Assembly (NCBI RefSeq): GCF_947461875.1
Contig: NC_091492.1
Coordinates: forward strand, 29,555,822 to 29,619,821
Direction: 5' to 3'
DNA: 64,000 bases
Source of the DNA: Haliaeetus albicilla
Lineage: Eukaryota; Chordata; Aves; Accipitriformes; Accipitridae
Below, in pieces: positions 10,629 to 22,000 of the stretch (position 1 is its first letter; every line of letters begins with the position of its first letter). Below the pieces are notes generated by a model, which had not been told where the DNA came from, did no database searches, and worked only from the letters and a program-made list of their open reading frames with translations. A program made the position numbers and the translations under genes.

Positions 10629-12445
10629 TTAGGCATTGTTTGCTTTCTTCTCTGACTCTTCTTTGTTTGGATCCTGCTTCAACTTGTAATCAGCCAAGGC
10701 AGCCTTGATTGCGTCTTCAGCCAGCACTACAAACAAAACAAGTATTTCAAGGACAGCTAAAAGTAATTTAGAACAAAAGACGCTGTAAAAACAAGAGCAG
10801 CCAGCAGTGACCACCACTGCAGGTAGCACCAGTCAGCGTCTTAGAAGTAGAATGTCAGAATCTGAACACTTATTATCAGTCTGCTGAGCTATGGAATCCA
10901 AAAGATGAAAGAGATCTGAAATCTCTTAAAATAACCCCAAAATCTGGACATAAGCAAGTTTCTCTTGTGGGCTAACCTTAGCTGTTCCTTGCACAGAAAC
11001 TTTATTTGGAAAACAACATTCAGAAGCATCTGCGCTATTCCCAGAAGCCTCCCTCTCAAATACAAGCTTGTGTTTGAACTTTCACCGTTTAGTCCTTTAC
11101 TTACTAGAGCAGTGCAGTTTGACTGGAGGAAGGCAGAGTTCTTTAGCAATATCAGTGTTCTTGATTTTCAGCGCTTCATCAACCTGAAATACAGTTAGTA
11201 CGTAGTCACCGGTCACATGAAGTACAACATGGACTACAAAGGCATTTGCTAAGAGTGCTTTCAGAGCCAAGAGAATCCACACGGAAGAACATCTCAACTG
11301 CCAGGGGCAGTGAAGGATGGCAGAATTAAGGAATGTCTCGGACTGAGCAGTGGTGGGAACAAACCAAAGCATACCAGTGTTACAGACTGAGTGTTATTGG
11401 ATGGGCTGCTCTAAGGCTGCTTATCTTCTATCATAATACAGAAGCGCATTGCTTGTTTGGCAGAAAGAGAGATCTAAATGACCTAAAGATGCTCCATAAT
11501 TAAGCTTTCTTCCAGAATCTGGGATCAGCATGTTTTGATTTGTTGCATAAAACACAAAGTACTTCCCTACAGATTAACAGATTCTTGGAAAAGGCAACTA
11601 TTACCCCAGAAGTCAGGCCACTAACAGAGTTGACAGTCGCTGCTTTCTGCATCACTGTACTGCGCTGCACAAAGTCAGTACTGGGATTCTTAGACTACTG
11701 TTTCCTACACAGTCCCAACAGAGAACACAGGTAGGTTCAAAGCTTTGAAGGCTTTCCGTGGTGTCACCTCCAATCCCGGCGGGGACCCTTACCGTTTTCC
11801 CTTTGACCCACTCCGTCGCTAGCGAACTCGATGCGATCGCTGATCCGCAGCCGAAGGTTTTGAAACGGGCATCAACAATCCTCCCGTTCTCGTCCACTTC
11901 CACCTGCGAGAGCGTCGGCAGCACCTCAGCAGCTGGCTCAGCTCTACCAGGCACCCCAGAATCACCTTCTCAGGCCCAGGCAGGGCCCTGGGTCCCACCA
12001 CACCCTCGGGACAAGCCTGCCCGGGCCCCAGGGGACATTTCGGGGGGGGGGGTGAGGAGGAAAGGCCGCGCTGCACCCCTAAGGGGAAGGGGACGAGTCT
12101 GGGCCTCGCAACAGCCCTAGGCGACCCCCCGCCCCCACCTACCCCGTCCCCAGTGTCAGCGGGTCCCCAAGGTCACCTGCAGCTTCATGACGTCGCCGCA
12201 GGCCGGGGCGCCCACCAGGCCGGTACCCACGTTCTTGGCGTTGCGGTCGAGGGAACCGACGTTGCGCGGGTTTTCGTAGTGATCCACCACCTACGAGAGC
12301 ATCGCGTCACTAACGGGCACCGTACCTATATCCCTTCCCATCCCTTCCCGCAGCCCCTCACCTTCTTGTGGTAGCCCAGCCTGACGGCCGCCTCCCCCCG
12401 CCCGGGCCGCAGCAGAGCCGCCCCCGCCGCCCTCAGCGCCGCCAT
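10629..12445 (-). CDS. ISCU: ISCU, mitochondrial iron-sulfur cluster assembly scaffold
   Basis: Complete gene, five coding exons on the minus strand: 12445-12362, 12290-12177, 11903-11793, 11183-11105 and 10726-10629. All introns are GT-AG and the phases join to 161 residues. ISCU receives persulfide sulfur from NFS1-ISD11 with frataxin help and builds [2Fe-2S] clusters in mitochondria. Residues 1-24 are an Arg/Ala/Leu-rich targeting sequence, and Y25-HKK matches the conserved mature N-terminus. The metal/sulfur ligands are all present: C59 and D61 in PACGD, C85 in FGCGSA, and C128 in LHCS. The HSPA9/HSC20 recognition motif LPPVK is at 121-125. M130, split across the last intron, precedes LAEDAIKAALADYKLKQ. 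The C-terminus KKANNA differs slightly from mammals. The gene is head-to-head with SART3, 573 bp between start codons. The first-exon ATG is the only start preceding a mitochondrial leader. Confidence 0.97.
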
Positions 12446-13018
12446 CTTGAGCCTGGCGGGAGTAGGCGGGGCCGCACCGCCTTTTTTTAGCCTCGCGCGG
12501 GAAGGCCACGCCCCCCGCGCTGCCTCAGGCCTGGCACCGCCGGGCGCCCACGTTTTACCCCGGGCGCGGCGGGGTTCGCCGTGAAAAGGAGGCGAGGGCT
12601 GAAGGCCGCCTGGCGGAAAAAGCTTCGCGCTGTCGCTAAAGCGATCGATAAATGCTGTTTCCAGTCACGACGCCGTTTTTATCGCGATAGCCAGCGCATG
12701 TGCGACGGCCACACTCAATATGGCGGGCGGGCGGTGCTGCGCACGCCCCGGCCCTCCTCGGAGGCCCCCTGAGGACCTGGTCCCGAGGTGCCCGCGGCGC
12801 CGCCTGCGCCTTAACCGAGAAGACAAGGGGTCCGGCCCCGGCGGCCCTCACCGCAGCGCGGCCTCGGTGCGTAGCCGAGCTCGGGGTGCTGCGGGAGGCG
12901 GCTCGCCCCTCTTCTTGCAGCGCTCGCCCGGCGGCAGTGCGCGGCGGAGGGACAGGCGCCGCGGGGACAGCCCCGTCGGCCGGCGGAGCGCGGCTGGCTG
13001 TGAAGGGAGCTGCATAAG
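12446..13018. promoter_or_regulatory. Bidirectional CpG-island promoter of ISCU (-) and SART3 (+)
   Basis: A 573-bp CpG-dense interval separates the divergent ISCU and SART3 start codons. It has no TATA box. Visible sites are an E2F-like gcgcgggaa near 12495, a GC-box/KLF-like cacgcccccc near 12508, an NRF1-like gcgcatgtgcg at 12694-12704 (one mismatch to the palindromic consensus), and a YY1-like caatatggcggg at 12716-12727. AAGATGGCGGC-type YY1 motifs also overlap both start codons. An NRF1-like site would suit ISCU, a mitochondrial gene. Exact transcription starts cannot be read from sequence. Confidence 0.85.
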
Positions 13019-16000
13019 ATGGCGGCGGCGGGAGCCGAGGCGGCTGCGGTGGCGGCGGAGGAGGAGAAGCGGCTGCCGGAGGGTGACCCTGAGTCGGGGG
13101 GCGACTCCGAGGATGAGGGAGACTCGGAATCGTCTGGTGACGGAGAAGATGAGGAGAAGGAGAATGAGGCCGAGATCCAGCGGCTGGAGGAGCAGGTGGG
13201 GCCCGGCTGGGCTGGCGGCGGCGTGGGGAGGGGGCGGTGGGGCAGCACCGCGGCCTCCGCCCGGTCCAAGCCCTTAGCCAGGGGGAGGTGGTGTTGGAGG
13301 CCGGGCCGGGCCCTGCGCCGGTGGCCCGCCCGCGTTGCTATGAGAGACGCGTCGGCCCTGGGGCTCCGGGGAAGGCTCGTCCCGGAGAACCGAGGCCTCT
13401 CCTCGTGGAGACCCGGCCTTAGTAGGGTCTTCCTTTTTGTGACTGCCTGCTGGAATAGCTGCGGCGGTAATTGGAAAAAAAAATAAATGTATGGCTGCTC
13501 CTGGAGCTTGACGTTGGGAACTGTCAAGACGTGAATGTTTGGAGTCTTAAGTGGAAACTAAGTGTTTTGGTTGGGCTTGGGTGTTTTTTTGAGGGGGAAA
13601 TTGGAGAGGAGAGCCCTAGAGGACAGTTCGCAGTCATTGGAAAAAAACTCAGCTAGCTGTCTGGGGTTTTTTTAATTGCTTTTGAAGAAATCAAAACACA
13701 TTTGGCTCTATTGAAAAAAGCTTTCTTCATTTTGCACTCTTGGGTCTGTTTCTGTAGCTGGTAGCTGCTGTACTGCTGGTGTTGGTATTTGCACTGCTGA
13801 GCAGTAACCTTTAGAGTTTAGAGGCATAAGCTAAGCTCTAAGCTTAACTTTAAAGCTTAGTTAAACTTGGAAGTGTTTTTTATAAATGTTTGCTTGTGAC
13901 CTGAAGGCATCTTGCAAACAATAGTGAAGTTTGGTGCAACTGTGTAGGGAGGTAGGTGTTGTTTGGGCTATGTGAACACATGATGAGATTTGTATGCCCC
14001 AAAACAGAGTATGGGGTTCTGTTTTGCTAAATGTTCTCTGATTTCTTCATGTCCGTCACTCAACAGTGCTTTTAAAAAAAAATTTTTTTTTTAAAGCTTT
14101 CCATCAATGCTTTTGACTATAACTGTCACTTGGATCTGATAAAGCTGCTCCGCCAGGAGGGAGAGCTAGTCAAGCTCAGGAGAGCTCGTCAGAAGATGAG
14201 TGAGCTCTTTCCACTTACTGAAGGTATGGATCATCTTCTACTCATGTTGCAGCTGATACAGCTTAACCATCATCCATGTAAAATACCGTTGTTTCAGTAG
14301 TGAAATAATATGTTTATTTAGCCAGGCTTCAACAACATTGTTCCAGTCTAGAGAAACCTGAAAGAACAGATTTGGGACTTCTTCTGAATGCTGCTGGTGT
14401 TAATGGCCAGCATTGAGCTTGGCGTCTGCCAGATGCAGGGTAGCGAGCCTGTTGCAGGAATTTGAGTTCTTGCCACTTGTGACTGCCCTGTCCTCTGCCA
14501 GAGGCTGCTGTGGTAGCTTGGAACTGGTGGGAGGGGGTGTTTGTGTGCGCCCACCTACTCCAGTCTGTCTGTCTGTTAGCTGGGTGAGTTGCTGCCAGGA
14601 CACAAGCTGCTGTAGCCCAGGGACAGGCGTATGTTTGCTTGTGCTGCCTTTGCTGTAGGGCTGGTAACGTACAGCTGTGGGATGGCAGCACTGAAACGGC
14701 TGCAGTCACTTAGTCAGTGAATGTGACTCAGAGCCCAAACTCCTGCCAAAAGTTTAATTTCACAGTCAAGCAGCAAAAAAATACGATGTTGGTGGAAGTT
14801 ATAGGTAGCCCTTGAAGTGGGTGTTTCTTTTTTATTCATAACATAGAGGCAGTGTAAATATTGCAGAGGCTGCTCTGCCAGTGTACTTTTAGCCTTGGCA
14901 AGGGAAGGTTTCCTGATATGTATGTGGAAACTTGCAGTCTCTAAAGCCATTTACTGTTTCTCGTAAAAGCACGAGGAAGGGTGTACCTCTGGATGCCTCT
15001 TTTGATTACTGGTGCATACTGATCCTCTGCCCAAGGTACTGATAAATTGCTGCTTGCAACTTCTGCTCTCTTTAAATATAAGTGGTCTTGTTTAGTACCA
15101 ATTTGAAAAGGTCTATAATGAACTTTTAAATTAATTGTGAGTAGTTGTGGAGGCTAAAAGTGCTGTCTTCTTTCCATTGGCCCTCTCCCCATTTTTAAGA
15201 TTGTTATTAAAAACTCTCACAAAAAAATCAACAAGTGGATTTAACTTATTCTTTCTGAACATTGGTGATGTGTTCTAAACTTCTTCCTTTCAGAAATTTG
15301 GCTGGACTGGTTGAAGGATGAGATAAAAATGGCTTCTGAAAGCTCTGAGCGAGAGAAAGTTTATGAACTGTTTGAGAGAGCTGTGAAAGACTACATCTGT
15401 AAGTTGTTAATGTATGCTATAAAATGTATTGTGTTGCATTCAGATTATGGCTTTCTTTTTCTAGGAAGGTTTCTTCCTTCTGATATAATGCAGAAAATGG
15501 ACCAAAAATGTTATTGTGAAGTAATTTTCAGTTTTTCTGAAGCATTGGAGTTAAGGCCATTCAAAGGCAATGCTTTAAACGCTACGGCAGTCTTTAAGAT
15601 CTTCTAAGCAAATGTTGTAAGAACTTTTAAATGCATATTTTGCACTTCTCTAGTCTCTAAGAGCAGCAGGTATTGTGCTCGCTTAGTGAATGCTTTCTCC
15701 ATTACCCGTTATGGGTTCTTTAGCTCTTTCTTTGAGGAAAGTGAATGGTTTTAAACGGCTCATTTCTACTCCTGCCTTCTGTGTTAGTTAGCACGGTCTT
15801 TGCTGCCACTTCAGCTATGTGACAGCTCTTTCAGAACAGTTTGTAATTACTGTCTGGGAGATGGCATTCCTGAAACCCTGTGAAGTAGGTAAACCTAGCC
15901 ATGCTGTGGTACGGGGCTCTGATCATCCTCGTTAAAAGTGAGGGAAGTACGTGGTGTCTTGTGTCTCCATTTGTCAGGACCTGCCTGCAGCTGTAGCTTA

Positions 16001-19000
16001 AAACAGAGAGTAACTGCATGCCCTTTGAGTATTGTGGTGAGGTGCTGAAAACGTGAAGCCTGAAGAAGCAGAGGGCTTGGTAACATCGAGGCAAATCCCT
16101 TGCAGAAGCTATATACAAAATGTCATATTACACCACCGGCATAGCTGGCCTCGCAGGGTGTTGGTGATCGTTCAGGAAGGAGGAATGGAGAGGTGAAGAG
16201 CTAAGAGGAGGCATCCTCTGGATCTGCTGGGTGGATTGCACTTGGGGTTTGGCAGGACAATTTCTGGAGCCTGAGATGTGCAATCTAACATCCATTGGTT
16301 GGATAGTCTCTACTGGGGGTCCCTGAACCTAATTTGGTCAGAGACTGCTATTGGTGGGAGAGGTGCCAGGCAGCTAACACTATTCTGGCACCTCCTCCTC
16401 ACCTTCATAGTTATGCTGCTTAAGCAGTGTCTGAACAGGTGAGTATAGGAGTCTGGAAAGAGGAGAAGGACCTACTTCAATCTGAGTTATGTAGGAGTGC
16501 GACAGCTTTATGGTCTGAACTCTGCATGTGTGCTTGAGAAAAGTGAAGTTGCTGTTAGGAGGTCTTGATGCATCTCTGATGTAGCTTGTATACCAGAGGT
16601 GGCATATGGTTGGTGTCAATAACAACCACAAGAATGACTTATTTCAGAAGAAAACTGTAGCTGCTGTGCTGAACCAAGAGCATGGAATAAAATATTTTAA
16701 CTTTTCTTTAGTACATTGAATGGTAAAGAAAATTGTCCTGTGTTGGTCTAATTATATGCAACAAATGAGGTGTTTGGGAAGCAGAGAGTTGCCTTTTTTA
16801 TTTTTGAGAGGATTAGGTCATCTGTTTCTCATAACTTTTGTTTAGGTCCCGAAATTTGGTTGGAATATGCCCAGTATTCCATTGGTGGCATTGGTCAGGA
16901 AGGAGGAATTGAGAAAGTTCGCTCAATATTTGAGAGAGCATTAACTGCAGTTGGACTGCATGTGACGAAAGGAACAGCTTTATGGGAAGCGTACCGCGAG
17001 TTTGAGAACGCCATACTGGAAACAGCACAGGTAAGGCCAGTCTCCTGGGCTCTTGTAAGAGATAAGTTGTGGTGTAGTTTCTGAAGTCATCTTGTGCTAC
17101 CCCTTCATCACTCTCTTCTGAGAAAAGAGGCTGTAATGTCACACAGTTGTTTCTTTTCAGCTGTAGAAACTGACCCTTTTGGTCTGGGAAAAACATTCTA
17201 TGTATTTAGTTGATAGAGTAATGGATTTGTGTTTAAATAAGATCAAAAAATCTCATCTCCAGAAGCAAAGTTTAACTCTGTTGCTTTAGCTTGAACTGGC
17301 AAGAATAGCTTTAAATTGAGTAGCTTCATTATTAAATGATGTTCTTGCCAGTGAATATTTTTGCAACATAGTCAGTCATGTTTACATTTCTAGACTGTTT
17401 TCTACTTCAGCTTTTAAATCATTCATTATTTCACACTTTTTGTGACTTTTGGATGATAGTGTATTATCCCTGGAACATGCAGTTTGACATCTGTGAAAGA
17501 TACCTTTTACAAGATAGCCAGAATGTGAATATTTCATTTTATTTTTTGTAGCTTATTACATAATAGACAGAAGTTAAAAGATGTCCCTGCCCATGGTAGG
17601 GAGGGGGTGGAACTAGATGATCTTTAGAGGTCCCTTCCAACCCCATTCTATGAAATGCTTGTAACAAAGGAGTAATGGGAGAACAGCCTTTCATTCACAA
17701 ACAGAAAGAAAGCTGGAAGTTTTAAATCATCTGTGCATACACCAGGGATTTATTGAAAAACCATTTGGCAGCCTAGTGGGTTCGTGAAATGGCACGATAG
17801 CATGCTGCTTACTTTTTTTCAGGTTATCATTTCCCTGTGCATGTGTCAGCTTGCAGTGAGGAATGCTTTTCACATTCATCCAGCTTCTGAGTCTAGCAAT
17901 TTCCAAGTTTTAGCTTTCACAGCAGTGACCTGAAATACAAGTTGGCTGTGTCTGTTCTTCAAGGATCATGTAGTCATTTGGAGCCCAGATCCCCCAACTC
18001 ATAAACAATATGCCATCATGTTCATCAGCTCGGGCTTGAGGGAACTGATTAAATTTCAATCCTTTTGTTTGTAGCCGGCTCCTGGCAGTGTTCCATCTCC
18101 TGAGCAGCAGCAGATGCTCTGCAGCCAGCTTGAGAAGATCCACACGCTGTTCAGGCGCCAGCTGGGGATCCCGTTGTTAGGTAAGAGCTGGTGCACTTGG
18201 AGAGATGGCATGGATAAGCCGTGTTACAGTGATCCAGGCATTAGTTGTCTTTATTCTTTTGGTAGAGCCACACAAACTGTAGCTGTAGTACTTGTGTATT
18301 CTTTAATCAATGACATTTGCCTGCCTTTAGGGCCTCTTGAGTAATGCACGGATCCCTTTTGTTCAGAAATATTCTTACTCATTGAAACTTTGTTTATCTG
18401 TTTCTTCATTACATAATTTGAGGCTATTTAATTACAAGTGATGAGCACAAAACATGACCATTAGGAACTAGGACTTCAGCTGTGATGATCACTACATAAG
18501 AACCTTGGTTGGTACAGAGTAGTACGTGCTGACAGCTGCGTTGTTAGAATCCTGCCATATCTACCTCATACTTTAAACTCCTTGAGTGCCTTTTCTTGAG
18601 TCCCTTTTCTTGCTGCTTTGCTTATAGGAGAAAGTTAAGTACAGTTCTTTGACTTCATTTGCATATTGAAAGAATTTGGCTTCTTCTCTTTTCTTTAAAG
18701 CCTTGGGAGAATTCTTGCCACTTTAGTTTTCTAAATCCAAATAGGTAGCTTTAATATAACTTGCCCTGAATTTGTGTTGTAGTGCACTGTATAAGATGAA
18801 GTGTCTGAACCTTTAAGCATGCAGCAGTGTGACAGTTAAGATCGAAAGTGTAAATAAAAATACAAATATGTGTTAGAATCAAACGTAGCTTGAAATCTGG
18901 TTATTTAGTCCCATAAGTGCATTACTGATGGTGTTTCATGTTTGTTTTAATAGATATGGAGGCTTCATATGCTGAATATGAGGAATGGTCAGAAGATCCA

Positions 19001-22000
19001 ATACCAGAAACAATAATAAAGAATTACAAAAAAGCTCTACAGCAATTGGAGAAGTGTAAACCATATGAAGAGGCACTGGTAATGCTGTTACTTATACCTT
19101 GCTTCAAAACTAAGAGTTAATTGCTTTGGGGTGATTTCCCCCCCCCCCCTTTTTTTTTTTTTCTAGTCACAGAGATAAAGCGGCTGAGTATTACTAGGTG
19201 ACTCTTTCAGCTGTGAGCAATGTGCAAGAAGCCTCACAACTGGGTATACGGGAAACTATTGAATCTGTTGACTATGTCGGGCCACCCTAAGGTGTGCATT
19301 AGTACTCTGGCTGTTTCCTCCAGCATTGATGAGTATGCTGGGCTAAGAGGAATAAAAAGTAGGGATCTGAATGGCTTAAGAACCAGGGCGATATTCAGAG
19401 ATATGTGAAAATCAAAAGCTGTTGATACTTAGAGGCTAAGCTCTTGTCTGAAATTTTGTGAGACCTACTCTAAGTAACAATTGAACTGTTTGAATTGTGC
19501 TTTATTTAGATGACTTTAATTTTTTGTATCCCTGTTTGTTTTATAGCTGGGTGCTGAAACACCAAAGCTAGCAGAATATCAAGCTTATATTGATTTTGAA
19601 ATGAAAGCAGGTGATCCAGCTCGCATTCAGTTGATCTATGAGAGGGCTTTGGCTGAGAACTGCCTTGTGCCAGATCTTTGGGCGCGCTACAACCAATATT
19701 TGGTAAGGAAAAAACCAGATGTTTGAGGTTTTATTTTCCTATGTGTTTTTTGGTTTTTGTTTTTTTTTTTAATCTTAGCGGCTAACAAACAAATGACCAG
19801 TAAGTTCTAACTCAGTCCTGTCCCTTAGTCTTTAAATTCTTCAGAAGCTGATTTTCACTTCACCTTTTGGTTTCTTTCTGTTTTCAGTGGTGTGTTTATT
19901 GATCAAGTGAGTATTTCCTCACTTTTTCCTCTAGCTGTGTGTTTTCTCTGTGGAATTAAACTGGGGGTGGGCATCGAGGTTTGTACTGTCTGGCAAAGGG
20001 TTGGCTAGGTGTAACCAGCTGTACTGTTGTAAGCCCTGGCATTGTCTCTGGTAGTGAGGCATTGCTTCTGAGGATGTCCCTCCTTTTCTTGTAGCTGTTG
20101 TAGGCAAAGCAGTTCAGTGCTGTCTGAATCACTGGGGAGCCTGCCTGTCCTTCAGGAGGCACAGATAAATTAATGAAAGTGCCTGTTTGAGGGTTGCCAG
20201 TGCTCTCTAGAATGTTTTGTGGTGGAGAACAAAAAACTTAATTTACCAACAAGCTGAAACAAACCCAGATGTTTACTCTATATTTACATGTGGGCTAGTT
20301 CGTGCAGTTTGAAAATCATATTGAACTTGAGAGGCAGGGCTTTACCTGTGGACGGAAGGGCAATCTATTAATTAAGAGATCAGTGTAACTCACTACAGGA
20401 GGCTTATCTAGGCTGAGTTGCTCCATTGTCTCTTTATCTTACTAGCCTGAGACAGCAGGTTGCGGGTGGAACAGCGACTGCCTGAGTAGACTATGTGTGC
20501 ACCCTCTTTCTTGTATCCTTTCCTCCCCTCTTCTTAATGTACTAAGAACAGTTGGGAATTTACTCGGTGCCTTTATTATATTTATCTCATTGGCAGAAAA
20601 TACCGAACTGGCTTGGTTAGAAGCAGACAGTTAGGTATTGCAGAATGAATGTGGTGTGGAGTTCTTGTTTGTGTTGCTCCTGAGCATATCCTTTCTGATT
20701 TGAAGGTGTTCACTGGGTTTTTAGGAATATAGAATTTAAAATACCCATCTTGTCTTAGTTTTTCAAATATAAAATGAAAGTACTCTTTTTAAGGTGTTGG
20801 CTCCTTTTAAGCTTGTATTTGTCTCGGATGGTCTCTCTGGCTACCAGGAACTTAAAACTTTGTTGTATGGTTATTTCAGGACCGGCAGCTGAAAGTGAAA
20901 GAATTGGTCTTGTCTGCTCATGACCGTGCTGTTAGGAACTGTCCCTGGACGGTTGGACTGTGGATTAGATATCTTTTGGCGATGGAGAGGCATAGAGTTG
21001 ATCACGGCATTATTTCTGGTAAAGAAAGACCATCTCAGCAAAGCTTCTTTACAGTACAGAACTGCTTTCTGCACTCTGAGTAATGTGTGACAAATGGTGA
21101 CTCGTAGGATGTTGTAGGATTTGTTTTCACCCTGCTGCAACAGTCTTAAAGCTGATGAAATGTACAGTGGTGTGCTTCTAGGGCAAAGCTGCTTTTGCTG
21201 AGTAGCTTTAACTCTGAACAAGCAATGAACAACCTTGCATGAACATTACTGAATTAAACTGGCTTTTAAATTCACTTTCTAAACCAATTTGCTATATGTA
21301 GGATTTCTTGTGTTTTCCCGTCTTCCTAGAAATGTAAGGTGTCTATACTTTTGTGCTATACACTGTAGCTTGCTAATTTTGTCAATATCTGAAAAGTAAA
21401 TATGTTTGTGTGGGTGTTTTCCCTGTTTTCTTTCAGAAATGTTTGAAAAAGCTCTGAATGCAGGTTTTATTCAGGCAACAGACTATGTAGAAATCTGGCA
21501 GGCATATCTTGATTACCTAAGAAGGAGGGTGGATTTTACACAAGGTATATATGATATATGTGTGAATAAATATTTGAACTGTTTTCTATGTATCTCTCTG
21601 AAGTAGTGGCATTACTTTTTAAAAAAATTAACAGTAGTTTCTTATCTTTCACAAAAACTACTTTCTGGCCAGTTAGTGTCTATAAAATATATGAACTTGG
21701 TTTAAAGCAGCTCCTTGCTGACAGAATAGATTGTGCTTTTGCAAAAATGCCCTGGCTTATATTTTAGGTACTTGATGTTTGGTTTTTTTTTATTATGCAT
21801 GTAGTGAGTTTTACTGAAGTAATAAATTTTGGCTTTTTTTTTTTTTTTTTTTCCCCATTTCCCCACCTCCCAGTAAAATAACTGGGTGTTAGGGAGAAGT
21901 TGTAGTGGACAGGAGATGAAAATTAAATTATTATTTTAAGGCAATTCTTTCTTTCTTCTAAAGACTCAAGTAAAGAACTAGAAGAGCTGCGGTCTGCATT

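Noticed and set aside
15600..16700. Possible old transposon in SART3 intron 3
   Set aside because: No recognisable CR1 terminus, LTR ends or terminal inverted repeats could be found, so it is left as unique intron sequence.
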